64,000 nt of DNA from Lucinisca nassula (Eukaryota > Mollusca > Bivalvia > Lucinida > Lucinidae): positions 169,496,652 to 169,560,651 of the forward strand of contig OY757012.1 of the NCBI GenBank assembly GCA_963580285.1, written 5' to 3'. The notes under the pieces are model-generated. The model ran no database searches, was not told the origin of the DNA, and was given only the letters and a program-made list of their open reading frames with translations. A program made the translations under genes and the position numbers. Each line of letters starts with the position of its first letter. The stretch's first letter is position 1. Below, one piece after another: positions 10,361-20,561 of this stretch.

Positions 10361-10371
10361 CTATCTATCTT
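10281..10371 (+). repeat. (TATC)n microsatellite
   Basis: About 20 TATC units. Flanks contain GGCCATTACCTCAG, which also flanks the (GATA)n tract at 33523, so the microsatellite travels with a dispersed repeat. Confidence 0.95.
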
Positions 10372-10532
10372 TGGCCATTACCTCAGTTGAATTTGATCAT
10401 ATTTGGCCATTACCTCAGTCTGAACATACTCAGAAACGGATGTGGCAACATTAATTCATTCAGCATGAACATTGTTAACTACGTTCAGACTGTTTGGAAA
10501 AGAACAATATTTCAAGGCATTTAAACAGCTAT

Positions 10533-10836
10533 TTTGTTTGTTTGTTTGATTTTAGGTTTAACGTCCCCTTCAACATTGTAAAGGTAATTTTGGAGACGTT
10601 GCTTCCAATTTTGTGGGACTTTTACCCGACATTGAGATGAAATGACATCTCAAGCCCTGTCACCCAATGAAACCAATAGGGTTTATTAGCATGGACGGTC
10701 CGCCTCGCACCGCGGTTCCTGGACAGGCTTAGATCCTCTAAGTGGTTTACCAGTACTAGTGTGCGGGCCGGATTCAGCTCTGCGTGGAAGCATCATGCAG
10801 CCCATATATTTCTTCAAGCCCCTATGGGCGGGGGCT
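10533..10836 (-). mobile_element. SINE (AAAC-tailed), full length, with TSD
   Basis: Minus-strand copy beginning with the TTTGTTTGTTTG complement of the tail and ending GCCCCTATGGGCGGGGG. Flanked by TTAAACAGCTAT at 10521-10532 and 10840-10851, a clean 12-bp target-site duplication. Confidence 0.88.
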
Positions 10837-10933
10837 TAATTAAACAGCTATACCATGTGTATTTGCTAAACTACGACGATGCTCATGGATGTCAGAGACA
10901 TTGCGGTTCGGGTAAAGGAAGGGGGTGCAGTTT

Positions 10934-11212
10934 TTGTTTTGTTTGATTTGAGGTTTAACGTCCCCGCCAACGCTGTAAAGGTCATTTTGGAGAAGTTGCT
11001 TCCATTTTTGTGGGACTTTTACCCGACGCGGAGATGGTATGGCATCTCAAACCCTGACGCTCAATGAAACCAAAAGGGTTTATATGCATGTACTCGCACC
11101 GCTTTGACTGAGCAGGCTTAGATCCTCTAAGCGGCACCAGTACTCGTGTGCGGTCGGTTTCAGCTCAGCGTGGAAGCATCATGCAAGCCATCTTCTTCTT
11201 AAAGCTCCGTCT
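10934..11212 (-). mobile_element. SINE (AAAC-tailed), diverged
   Basis: Starts TTTTGTTTGATTTGAGGTTTAAC and continues to CGTGGAAGCATCATGC with internal deletions. It is only about 100 bp from the previous copy, in the same orientation. Confidence 0.75.
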
Positions 11213-11700
11213 CTGTGGCACCTCATCTGGGTCTTCACTGCTTGTGGAACGCTAGGCATATATGGGCCAAAATTCAATCTTGCACAAAACAATGTACTAC
11301 AAAGTAACCTACATGTATATTCATCAGATCTATTCACTAATAAATTTTCACACATATTTGCCGGCGGAAAAACAATAAGTTAAGAAAATAATTACTTATC
11401 TTGCATTTGGCAGCGCGTTCTCCAGTGGAAGCTGATCAGAAGAACATAACATAGTTGGGAATTGCTTCAACTGGTGTATAAACAAACACATCTGAAGTGC
11501 GGAGCATGTTTCTCAATTTTTTATTCCAATTAACGTTGCATTTCACGGGAAAATGTATAGTTCATTCCTAACGCTGACAAAGATGCAGTAAAATCCCTGA
11601 AATGTAGTGGTCTTAATATTGGGTGGTCTTGATCAAACTCATAGCACAGAAGGACGAGGAGGAGTAGAAGAAGAAGTGACAGTGACATTTTATCCAGCAG
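11213..11700. other. No recognisable gene
   Basis: Unassigned DNA. The only hint of a repeat is a GGGTCTTCACTG half-hairpin near 11226-11240, shared with the 13867-14044 MITE. Confidence 0.4.
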
Positions 11701-11713
11701 AAGAAGCAAGAAG

Positions 11714-12056
11714 AAGTGATAGCTCAGTGGTGAGTGCACTTGCCCTGATGCTAGAGGCCCCCGGTTCGTTTCCCGGAGGCGGTGATTATTTCGGTGTCCG
11801 AACATGCTCCATTGGCATTATTTGCAGGGATGAATGCCAAAAAGTGCACCGTCCTTCGGATTGGGACGTTAACTGGCGGCTCCCTGTGCAGGAAGAGTCA
11901 TCTCATGTGCAGGTTAAAGATCCCTACCGTAATTACATGATTACTGCGTAGGCTTTCAACCCTGCAACCTGGAGTGTATGTAATGTACACCTGTGAGTAA
12001 TGGTCAAATGTGACAGATCGCAGTGTAGGTAGAAAGACAGAAAAAAGAAAGAAAGA
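11714..12056 (+). mobile_element. tRNA-derived SINE
   Basis: Box A-like TAGCTCAGTGGTGAG (about 11719-11733) and box B-like GGTTCGTTTCCC (11763-11774) give a tRNA-like head. A conserved body GGGACGTTAACTGGCGGCTCC and CAGGTTAAAGATCCC follows, with an AAAG-rich tail (12040-12058). It is flanked by diverged direct repeats of about 40 bp (GTGACAGTGACATTTTATCC at about 11676, GTGATAGTGATATTTGATCC at about 12058), possibly the target duplication. It is not a functional tRNA because no full cloverleaf closes. Confidence 0.7.
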
Positions 12057-12269
12057 AAGTGATAGTGATATTTGATCCAACATCGAGGCAAGAAGGAGAA
12101 GAAGAATAAGTTGTAGTAGTTGTCGCATATGTCCATCCGTGTTCTGTTTATAATAAAATAAATAAATGGCAGATCGTCTAACACACGCAGCCTCCTCATC
12201 ACAGGCATTGTTAGCGATATTATGAGGCGTTACTTCTAGAACAGTTTTTTTTTCTTTGCTACACCGCTG

Positions 12270-12674
12270 TAAACCATTTTCTTGCTGAATATATTAATTT
12301 TACCAAATCAACCAATCAAAATACTTGATATAATGTATTCATTCTAATCCACAAACTGAACAACAAATCGTGTAGATCCTGATCAGGATCGGATCTATAC
12401 TGTTTGCAAAGGTGGAGGTTAACCCGTTTTTCACCGGAAACACCAAAGCGGGTAATTGGCAAACAGTGCAGGCCCAGATCAGACGACACAGAACGCGGCG
12501 TCTGATCAGGGCCTACACTATTTGCAAAATGTTCAACCATTTGCCCAATAAATTTTGAAGAAAACACAACCTGGCAGCCCTGAATTTTGAAATGGACTCT
12601 TGCTATATATAAGGGGGAAGATTCCATTTGGTACAAAAATGTTAATAACGGTATTCAGCGGGACAAGGGTTAAA
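12270..12674. mobile_element. Two adjacent family D hairpin MITEs
   Basis: First: AACCAATCAAAATACTTGAT, then the hairpin GTAGATCCTGATCAGGATC, to AGGTTAACCC at about 12425. Second: GGTAATTGGCAAACAGTGCA, hairpin CAGATCAGACG...CGTCTGATCAGG, to GGACAAGGGTTAA at 12674. Ends related to TTAACCC / GGGTTAA recur in the family. Confidence 0.6.
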
Positions 12675-12713
12675 AGCGGAAGTGTAATAAACTACCTTTA
12701 CGATAAGTCCAAC

Positions 12714-13059
12714 CATCACGAAAACACGCCTATATAAATTTGACCCCCTTCAACCCCACTTTTATATAGTAAAACTGGGGTTTACAGGGGTAAACATTAT
12801 TTTTCTTATTTCTGCTCTAAAATATAGATTGTGGGTACTCTTTAGAACCGCCTCATCGAGGCGGTTCTAACGAGTAGCCACAATCTATAAGAAAAATATT
12901 AATTTCTGCTCTAAAATAGAGATTGTGGGTACTCTTTACGGTTCTAACGAGTAGCCACAATCTATATTTTGAGCAGAAATAAGAACAATATTACAATTTT
13001 TCATCCTAAAATTTACATTTTCCTGCGATAAAGCTTTGTATAGGCGTGTTTTCGTAATG
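12714..13059 (+). mobile_element. Palindromic MITE, family A, core duplicated, with 11-bp flanking repeat
   Basis: Starts CATCACGAAAACACGCC and ends GGCGTGTTTTCGTAATG. The core region is duplicated (about 12818-12887 and 12905-12966), the second copy lacking the GC-rich centre. ATAAGTCCAAC occurs immediately before it (12703-12713) and at 13061-13071 after it, which looks like a target duplication. Confidence 0.8.
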
Positions 13060-13128
13060 TATAAGTCCAACTCAGTTTAAGGGACTTGGTTGACCTGGTG
13101 CATTTTCGCAATATACAAGATGCAAGCG

Positions 13129-13420
13129 GCCCCCGCACATCGAGGCTTGAAGAAATAGATGGGCTGCATGATGTTTCAACGCAGAGCTGAAATCCGACCG
13201 CAAGTACTGGTAACCCGCTTAGAGGATCGAAGCCTGCCCAGGTAAAGCGGTGCGAGCCGGACCGTCCATGCTTATAAACCCTATTAGCTTCATTGGGCGA
13301 CAGGGCTTTAGATGTCATTTCATCTCAATGTCGGGTAAAATCCCACAAAAATGGAAGCGACCTCTCCAAAATGACCTATACATTGCTGATGGGGACGTTA
13401 AACCACAAATCAAACAAACA
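13129..13420 (+). mobile_element. SINE (AAAC-tailed)
   Basis: Near full-length copy from GGCCCCCGCACATCGAGG to CAAATCAAACAAACAG. No clear target duplication. Confidence 0.8.
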
Positions 13421-13539
13421 GATGTCAGAACTGCAAAGTTTATTCAGACATATCTGTGGTGGCTTGGAATCGCTATTTTCAGTTATCGCCACTGTGGCTT
13501 TTTTGTATGCAATATTTGGGTTTTCTATGCGGAAAGTCT

Positions 13540-13637
13540 CCCTGCAGGCGCAAAACGTTGACTCAACGTTGAACTAACGTTGAAACAACGTTTTCAACGT
13601 TGTTTCAACGTTAGTTCAACGTTGAGTGCCTGCTGGG
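13540..13637. repeat. AACGTT palindrome element with CAGCAGGC ends
   Basis: Almost perfect palindrome of about 65 nt made of repeated AACGTTGA blocks, centred near 13592, inside ends CCCTGCAGGCGC / GTGCCTGCTGGG. It can fold into a long hairpin. Same terminal signature as the 8469-8524 element. Confidence 0.7.
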
Positions 13638-13866
13638 TTGTTCTGTACACGCAGCAAGTAAAATTCAGTTTTCTTCCGAGAACTAATAAGAAACTGCCCA
13701 TCCCTACTGTCCCTGAAATGACGAAACTTATCTGATATTTTGATTCAGAAATGCAATATTTTGATGCCTAATAAATTCCGAATAAGGAAGCAATAAATTA
13801 CCACGAAAACACGTTCCACTCTAAAACCACTTTTATATGAGCCGGGGCAAAGCATTTCCTAAAATT

Positions 13867-14044
13867 TACATGTGCGCCCAGCGAAGATTCAGATCAGCCT
13901 GCGTATCAATGTAGTCTGAGCAGAGACTTCTCTTGATGCATGAAGGAGCATTGGGCTCTTAGCTATCCTTAGAGCACAGAGCGAAGACTCTGATCAGACT
14001 GCGCAAATGCGCAGGCTGATCTGAGTCTTCACTGGGCGCACATG
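13867..14044. mobile_element. MITE with ~35-bp TIRs (GTGCGCCCAG ends)
   Basis: Left ATGTGCGCCCAGCGAAGATT and right CACTGGGCGCACATG are inverted. An inner GCGCAAATGCGCAGGCTGATC hairpin lies at about 13998-14020. Relics of the same CAGATCAGCCTGC arm are at 16128-16140 and 30259-30272. Confidence 0.65.
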
Positions 14045-14112
14045 TCTTATTGTAGGTTTTGTCATGCGCTGGCTCAATTATAGTTAAACGAGGGTTTACA
14101 GGGGGTCACATT

Positions 14113-15207
14113 TTTAGCTCACTTGATCGAAGGTCATGATGAGCATTTGTGACCATGAGATGTCCGGCGTCGTCGTTCGTCGTCCGTCGCGCGTAAACTA
14201 TACTTGTTAACATTCTAGAGGCCACAGTTTTGGTCCAATCATCATCATACTTGCTCAGAATGATGACAATATCCCGGTCAAGTTAAAATATGGGTCATGA
14301 CGGGTCAAAAATTAGGTCAAACGGCCAAATTATAGAAAAAATCTTGTTAACACTCTATAGAGGCCGCAATTTTGGTACTACCATCATCAAACTTGCTCAG
14401 AATTATCATCTTGACAATATTTAGGTCAAGTTCGAATATGGGTCACGTCGGGTCAACACCTAGAACAGTAGGTCCAATCATAGAAAAAAAAAACCTTGTT
14501 AACACTCTAGAGGGATCCACAAGGTGCCCAGATTATGACATACAATTCAGCTCTGTATTGTCAAAGGGATCCACCCCCACCCCCACCCCCACCCCAGTCA
14601 CCATTTGTCAATGTTAGCTAGAAAGAGCCTGGTGCACTAGGACCTGACCCTCAATGTCCACAAGGTGCCCAGATAGTGAAATACAAGTCAGCTCTGTATC
14701 ATCAAAGGGATCCACCAAACCCCACCAACTCCCACCCCTTCCCCCTCAAAGCGAACCACCAACTCACAAGTCTAGCTTCTGATGCCAACTCTCTCCCATC
14801 CCCGACCCCTTCCTATCCCCTTCCCCTCCTTCGACACCACACACTTTATAAGTTTGACTGAGCCAGTTCATCTCCGACTGGTGCACTATGCCTTTAATGT
14901 TCACAAGGTACCCAGACAGTGACATAAAAGTCAGCTATGTATTGCCAAAGGAAACTTTTGAAAGACTTCTTCCTCCAAAAAGAAAACAATTTTGAAGGAA
15001 TGTTTCATTAATGATCCTCTGACAATTTTCCACTGAACACGAGAGTCTCCAGACAAAAATATATAACCCTTAAAATTACTTCAATTCCTAAATAGCTAGA
15101 TTGATTTTGAAATATTTTCACAGAAATGTTCATTGGGTCACTGTCAGCCACAATTGCTCAAACCCTCCACTCCACCTTAAGGATCAGGTGAGCGATCCAG
15201 GGCCGGC
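14113..15207 (+). repeat. Divergent ~1.1-kb molluscan repeat with internal tandem units
   Basis: Starts TTTTTAGCTCACTTGATCG and ends GGATCAGGTGAGCGATCC. Inside, about three units of roughly 140 bp share CTTGTTAACACTCTAGAGG and ACTTGCTCAGAAT. Then units with CACAAGGTGCCCAGATAGTG follow, and a C-rich simple tract at 14571-14593. No ORF above background. Confidence 0.55.
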
Positions 15208-15217
15208 ATGGTCATTT

Positions 15218-15358
15218 TGTTTCTTATTTCTGCTCAAAAGCATAGACAAAATATGTTTTAAGCAGAAATATGGGAAATAGCATATTTTTTCATCAGAAAA
15301 GTTTCATTTTGTGGTGGTAAAATTTTCAATATATTTGAATAGGCATGTTTTTGTATGG
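15218..15358 (-). mobile_element. Palindromic MITE, family A/B relic
   Basis: Contains CTTATTTCTGCTCAAAA, GCAGAAATATGGGAAA, TTTTTCATCAGAAAAG and AATAGGCATGTTTTTGTATGG. The GC-rich core is lost. Old copy. Confidence 0.5.
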
Positions 15359-15535
15359 TTCTTAGTTTTATAGTGTGATCCAATTTCAAATTACACCAGC
15401 TTGAAACGATATTCGAGGATTCTGTTTGTGTCAATAGAAACATCGACAATTTTTATTAAAAGTCTGGAAAGAAATTAATAATTTCTTCATGTATATACGA
15501 TCTCTGGTACCATGTAGAAAATCATGTCAGCCCCT

Positions 15536-15926
15536 TTAAGGGAAATGGATACACCTTCAGGATAGGCAACTCCTTCAAAAGTAATTTTGTCTCCCCTGTC
15601 AATAGGGGTCAACTCTAGAAGCCTCCGTGGTGTAGTGGTTACGCTACTCGCCTTCTAAACCAGGGGTCGCAGGATCGATCCCGGGCTTCTCCAGACTTTC
15701 GGATGAGTCTTTAAACCAAGGTCCCGTCTCCGTATGACCTTAGCTGTTGGTGGGACGTAAAACTCAAACACTCACTCAATCACTCACTTAAAGGAAAGAA
15801 TTTGCTCTTGAGGAGCAAATTCTTTTCTATGGGAGTAGACCCATTTTTTCGTGAAACAGCGTCCTTAAAGTTGCCTCGCTTTGAAAAATGGCGTATAATC
15901 TGCCAGGTGTATCCATTCCCCTTAAA
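15536..15926. mobile_element. MITE with AAGGGGAATGGATACACCT ends, split by a SINE
   Basis: Left TTTAAGGGAAATGGATACACC and right CCAGGTGTATCCATTCCCCT are inverted. The 3' half contains a perfect hairpin GAATTTGCTC...GAGCAAATTC at 15797-15825. A tRNA-derived SINE (15621-15789) interrupts it. A related terminus appears at 47139-47157. Confidence 0.65.
15621..15789 (+). mobile_element. tRNA-derived SINE (second family)
   Basis: Head GCCTCCGTGGTGTAGTGGTTA (box A region), box B-like AGGATCGATCCCG, then a GACTTTCGGATGAGTC body and an ACTCACTC tail. A truncated relative lies at 40583-40722, inside another MITE. It resembles a tRNA, but the head runs straight into the SINE body, so it is not called a tRNA gene. 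Confidence 0.75.
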
Positions 15927-16200
15927 ATATTATTTAAAAAATGGGACAATAAGATAAAATAAGTTATATAAGTTTTACTTTATTTTGCGATTAGAAAGGT
16001 TATTATAAGACATTGCTTTTGTCAGACTCATACAATCCCTATTACCCCCTTTTACTACTAAAATGGGCGCCTTATTGACGGTGCCAAGCGTATAAGGGTC
16101 TTCAAGCATGTTTGCCACTGGGAAGACCCAGATCAGCCTGCAAAGACAAGACTATGTTTTGATGCGAAAGGAAATAAACATGGACGGCAAATGTAAGATG

Positions 16201-17440
16201 GCTGATTGATATGTTGTGAGACTCGTATTGAAGGATGTTTTAAGTCCTACTATTCTCTGACTATATCGGGCCGTGTACCCAAGGATTGGTCTCATTTGGT
16301 CAGCATTCTAAAGTAAACAAGACAAGCAGCTTTGCAAAATGGACAAAATCGGTGAATGAGCAGTGATCCAATATTTGTCTAAAAAAGGTTTAACACCTGA
16401 GAACTTCCATAATGATATGATAGCAACACTAGGGAAAGATGCCCTTCATATGCTACAGTGAAAAGGTGGGTGGCGGAATTTAAGCGCGGCAGACAGAACC
16501 TTGAGGATGACCCCGTCCTGGAAAGCCTGTCAGTGTTGCAACCCCAGAAATGGTCAATAAAGTCCATGATATTGTTATGACTGACAGATGAGTCACAGAA
16601 AGATATATAACCAGTAGAGTTGGCATTTCACATGAAACAGATCATTCCATTCTGACAGAGGATCCTGCAATGAGAAAGCTTTCGAACCGATGCGTACCAA
16701 GAATTCTGACAGTTGATCAGAAGCACACCAGGCGCACAATATAGCGTGCTAATCTTAACTTTTTTAGGAAGATTCAGGGATTTGTCACTACGGATGAAAA
16801 ACTTGGTCCATCATGTTACCCCAGAGGCTAAACAATAATCCAAACAATGGAAGCACCCTGGCTCACCAAAGAAGGCAAAGACTGTTCCATCAGCTGGGAA
16901 GGTTATGGCATCAATTTTCTGGGATGCAGATGATATTCTGCTGATAGATTATCTCCAAAGGGGACAACCAATCAGTGGCACATTCTATGCTTCACTTCTG
17001 ACACAGTTACGGGAAAATATTAAACTTAAGCGCTACGGAAAGCTCACTTAAGGTGTGCTGTTCTATCAGGACAATGCTCCTGTTCACAAGTATGTCATTG
17101 TTATGGTTGCCATTCACGATTGTGGCTTTAAATAGATTGAGCATCCGCTTTATTCACCTGATCTCGCTCCACCAGACTTTCATCTACATTGTATTTCCAC
17201 AAATGAAAACGACTATTTCAGGCACCCACTTTCAGTCCGATGATGACGTAATATATGCAGTGGACGACTTTCTGAACAGCCAACAGCCAAAAAAAAGGAG
17301 TTCTATAAAACTGGCATTGAGGCCCTTAAATACCGCTGCCATAGTTTATAGATATTAAGGGCATTATGTTGAAAAAATAATACAATATGTCCGACAAAAT
17401 TCAAATCCTTCAATATGAGACTCACAACATATCAATCAGC
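16201..17440 (+). pseudogene. mariner transposon with dead transposase
   Basis: TIRs of about 35 bp: GCTGATTGATATGTTGTGAG at 16201-16220 and its complement at 17421-17440. Between them lies a plus-strand mariner transposase relic. A helix-turn-helix region (GLTPENFHNDMIATLGK, then KRWVAEFKRG one frame later) lies near 16360-16510, and a WVPRxLTVDQKHTRR-type linker near 16695. The catalytic block reads FYQDNAPVH (about 17064) and YSPDLAPPDF (about 17149), with 34 residues between the second and third Asp (DD34D). Many stops and frameshifts make it inactive. It is a different lineage from the two minus-strand mariners in the window. Confidence 0.85.
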
Positions 17441-17593
17441 ACTCGTATCTGCGATATGATAAAAACTGCTCGAACACCTTTCAGGGCGGCATGAAACATT
17501 GTTTGAGAGTAATTCGGGCCACTGAGGTTTAACCATAGCAACAGGTCAGAAGGCATGTTAGGGATATCTTTTCGCTTTTCTTTAAAATTATGG

Positions 17594-17816
17594 TACAACA
17601 CAACCTCTTCATAACACTATTAATGGGGTCCAAAGCAGAAACCGTGTTAGTTAAACAACCGAATTATATCCAACAAAAATATATAGATTATATAGAAAAA
17701 TGACCATTTATGGTCATTTTTCTATATAATCTACACATGTTTTCGGATCCATCTTGAAACCGTGTTATATCCAAACCGTGAAATAACTAACCGTGTTATA
17801 ACGAGGTTGTGGTGTA
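17594..17816. mobile_element. Tc/pogo-type MITE with TA duplication
   Basis: TIRs of 24 bp (ACAACACAACCTCTTCATAA against the complement of TTATAACGAGGTTGTGGTGT), flanked by TA on both sides. A 48-bp central hairpin (AGATTATATAGAAAAATGAC and complement) lies at about 17686-17734. Confidence 0.75.
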
Positions 17817-18042
17817 TGTCGCGTGTTCTCAAAAGAATCGTCTCTTCGAGTCGATTTCTAATGAATACACACAAAATACATTTTTAAGAAAACATACTGA
17901 AATTATCTCAAATACAGTGAAATCCCAGCTAAAATTTACACATGATCTTCATTACAAATCATATTAACAAGGTTCCATTATACTTCTTTCTTTTTTTCTA
18001 CATAAATATCATTTTGTCAGTTTCTGGCGAAAGAATGTGTAC

Positions 18043-18170
18043 TGTACTGGTAAACCGCTTACGTATAAGCCTGCCCAGGAAAGTGTTGATAGGTAAACTG
18101 ACCGGCTCAAAAATGACCTAAATAGTGTTGACTGGGCCGTAAAACTCCAATACAAACTAACAAACAAACA
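18043..18170 (+). mobile_element. SINE (AAAC-tailed), decayed fragment
   Basis: Retains GTACTGGTAAACCGCTTA, AGCCTGCCCAGG and the AAAATGACC...GTTGACTGGGCCGTAAAACTC end with an AACAAACAAAC tail; the middle is deleted. Confidence 0.65.
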
Positions 18171-18189
18171 TAAATATCATTTAGTAAGA

Positions 18190-18786
18190 GATCGCCGCCT
18201 TTTGCGACGGTTCAAATGCAGTCTTAAAGACCACTTTTACCCCTATCCACCCCGCATACGCATGCAAGATCCTTATTTACTTGGTCTGTTACATTGGCTA
18301 GCTAGTTATGCGTTCGTATTCGGTACCTTTTTTGCAGCCTCTTTTTTGTTTGCGACGCGGACAGAGTTTTTAGCTTATGCACGAAGTTAAGCATGACACC
18401 TGAATTGTGTATATTCTTGTTTCCGAGACCAGTCAACGACTATGACGTTACGTTACTCACGTAAGTATCTTAGTTATGCAATTATTGATAATTAGCTTTT
18501 TCTCTATTAACCCATTGAATACTAGCGGAATCGTCCATTTCTATATGTTGGACAAGTCCATTTGTCATAAAAGGGGTGTCAGGCCTATTTTTTTGTATCT
18601 ATTCTATTTTTGACTGAAAATTCTATTAGCAAATTGTCCAGGCGCTGATCAGACGAAGCGTTCTGTGGCGTCTGATCTGGGCCTGCACCGTTTGCCAAGG
18701 TACCCATTTAGTGGTTTCCCGCATACAATGGGTTAAACACTCTACACTGTTGAGTTTTATTCGCATATATTCTATTGGACATTACA
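18190..18786 (+). other. Putative 5' LTR of a Ty3-like retrotransposon
   Basis: Inferred from position: it directly precedes a PBS-like TGGCGACCAGGGGC at 18788 and a gag frame. The left boundary is uncertain because no 3' LTR is in view to align. A family D-like MITE (18508-18735, ends TTAACCCATTGAATACTAGC / GCATACAATGGGTTAA) is inserted in it. Confidence 0.4.
18508..18735. mobile_element. Family D-like hairpin MITE in the putative LTR
   Basis: Inverted ends TTAACCCATTG / CAATGGGTTAA and a hairpin CTGATCAGACGAAGCGTTCT...GGCGTCTGATC at about 18647-18680. Confidence 0.65.
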
Positions 18787-18787
18787 A

Positions 18788-18801
18788 TGGCGACCAGGGG
18801 C
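18788..18801 (+). promoter_or_regulatory. Primer-binding-site-like sequence
   Basis: TGGCGACCAGGGGC directly follows an ATTACA LTR-type edge. A PBS begins TGG because it pairs with the CCA end of a tRNA. The primer tRNA is not identified. Confidence 0.5.
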
Positions 18802-18886
18802 AGCTGTAACCCAAAACGCAACGAAAAAGCAGCAATGAAAACTGCGAGAAACAACAGCCAGTAGATGACGGGATACGAGTTGGACA

Positions 18887-19672
18887 TGGCCGACAATAAC
18901 ACATTGACGATTATCTCAGAGTCAAGAAACCTACGAGCCCATCTTTTCCAGTCCCAGAAGATCAGCTATCTAACGGGAAAGAATTGGGGGACTGGCTTGA
19001 AGCAGTTATAAGAGAGTTCAGGTACTTTAAGATATGTAATCCAGCAGATAAGAAGAACGTTAAAACTATATATGGTGGCAAAGAAATTGCCCGTCTGGAG
19101 AAAAATATATGCCCGATCCAATAGGAAACTTTAACCAATATGAAAATCTGAGAGGTTAATTAAATGGTTATTTATGCAAAAAAGAAACAAACATTATGCG
19201 ATGTATATTTTCTTAAAAATGAGGCCAATAGCAGGTGAATCTATTGTAACATACGTAACTAGACTTACAGAAAAGGCCCGGGAATGCGACTTAAAAGATT
19301 CATACCATGATTGGATACTGGAACATCTCATCCAGACGATTGAAAACGAAGCTTTAATCCAAAAGTGTATATGTATCTCAAAAGGGTGGAGCCTATGCCA
19401 ATTTCTAACCGAGGCAGGTCAGATCGAGGACATACCTTTGCAAATACAAGATATAAAAGAATCGCCATGGGAAAACAATTGTCAATGGTGAATAGATTCA
19501 AGAAACCAAGAAGTAATGTGACAAATAAAAATCAGAATTTGCTCAATATTAAGGCGCAGACATGCCACTATTGCGGACTGTCAGGAACGCATCCAAAAGG
19601 AAAAGATTGACCGGCTTATTGAAGGATATGTAACATCTGTTCCAAGCTGAATCATTTTCTATGATTATTTGT
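18887..19672 (+). pseudogene. LTR retrotransposon Gag (Ty3-like), broken
   Basis: Starts at ATG 18887 (MADNNTLTIISES) and shifts frame near 18925 into a stretch containing GKELGDWLEAVIREFR, a charged capsid-like helix. Then a main frame, 19174-19491, contains PIAGESIVTYVTRLTEKARE, a common gag pattern. A zinc knuckle CHYCGLSGTHPKGKD near 19562-19610 is followed by a second Cys pair, ICNICSKLNHF. Two codons in the knuckle region are now stops (after GKD and after PAY). The sequence stops being recognisable at about 19680, and no protease, RT or integrase is found. MITEs and a SINE lie beyond. Function in life: capsid assembly for reverse transcription. Confidence 0.75.
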
Positions 19673-19806
19673 ATGATAAAACTGCGCCATTAAAGCAAAT
19701 GTGAAAAACAAAGCACTCCCGAGAGCAATATAAAATTGATGAAAATAATTGTTCAAAATGATAATAGCGGTGCTAGTTCATGTGATTGGTTTTTAGTTCA
19801 GATAGC

Positions 19807-20086
19807 CATCACGTGAACAAGTCCGTGAAATGAAGACCCCCGTATACCCCACATTATATAGAGAAAACTGAGGTTTACGGGGGTAAACATTATTTTTCTT
19901 ATTTTTACACCAAGACATAGGTTGTGGGTACTCGTTAGAACCGCCTCAATGAGGCGGTTCTAACGAGCACCCACAACCTATGTTTGCAGTATTTATAAGA
20001 AATGTATCACGGATTTTCATCAGAAAAATGGCCATTTTGGAGATGTGAAAAAATGCACTATGTCGCACGGGTGTGTTTTCGTAATG
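19807..20086 (+). mobile_element. Palindromic MITE, family B (copy 3)
   Basis: Complete copy from CATCACGTGAACAAGTCCG to GTGTTTTCGTAATG with an intact 50-bp central palindrome (GTTGTGGGTACTCGTTAGAA and complement, about 19921-19980). Confidence 0.85.
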
Positions 20087-20194
20087 AGAACATATGGGAA
20101 TAAAGAAGGTTAACAGAGTGACCAAAGACGATACCCATCTATCAGATTACATCAAGTTGCTAGAAGCGAGGATCCGGAGAATGGAGAGAGATTT
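20087..20194 (+). other. Possible retroelement coding remnant between MITEs
   Basis: An open frame reads KVNRVTKDDTHLSDYIKLLE then ARIRRMERDF, hydrophilic and helix-like, between two MITEs downstream of gag. It may continue the same retrotransposon. The protein is not recognised. Confidence 0.3.
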
Positions 20195-20489
20195 CATTAT
20201 TTGAATACACCCGTGCAACATAGTGCATTTTTCCATCTCAAACACGGCTACCTTTCTGATGAAAATCCGTGATATTTTTCTTTTTTATACTGCAAACATA
20301 GGTTGTGGGTACTCGTTAGAACCGCCTCATTTTAGGTTTTTGGGGCTCGTTAGAACCGCCTCAATAAGACGGTTCTAACGAGTACCCACAACCTATGTCT
20401 ATGAGCTGAAATAAGAAAGATAATGTATACCCCATTAATCCCCACTTTTCTCTATATAAAGTAGTGTTTATGGGGGTGATCACGTGATG
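20195..20489 (-). mobile_element. Palindromic MITE, family B (copy 4)
   Basis: Minus orientation, inverted with respect to copy 3 only 108 bp away. The core has an extra partial repeat (GCTCGTTAGAACCGCCTCA occurs at about 20346 as well as near 20309). Confidence 0.8.
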
Positions 20490-20561
20490 TTATCGATGCC
20501 AAAGAAGTCAATATTTAGACAGTCAGGTGACGAAAATTAAAGGTGACGAAAATTAAATTTG

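Noticed and set aside
10133..10454. Frames with repeated YLSI residues
   Set aside because: Translation of the (TATC)n microsatellite; the same holds for 33408-33699.
15621..15693. tRNA gene
   Set aside because: tRNA-like head runs directly into a SINE body and tail, and a truncated relative occurs at 40583; a SINE fits better.
18708..18902. Minus-strand frame with hydrophobic VIYWLLFLAVFIAAF
   Set aside because: Antisense to the LTR/PBS/gag start; considered as a missing Stum membrane exon but lacks the expected residues after PGLG and has no acceptor.
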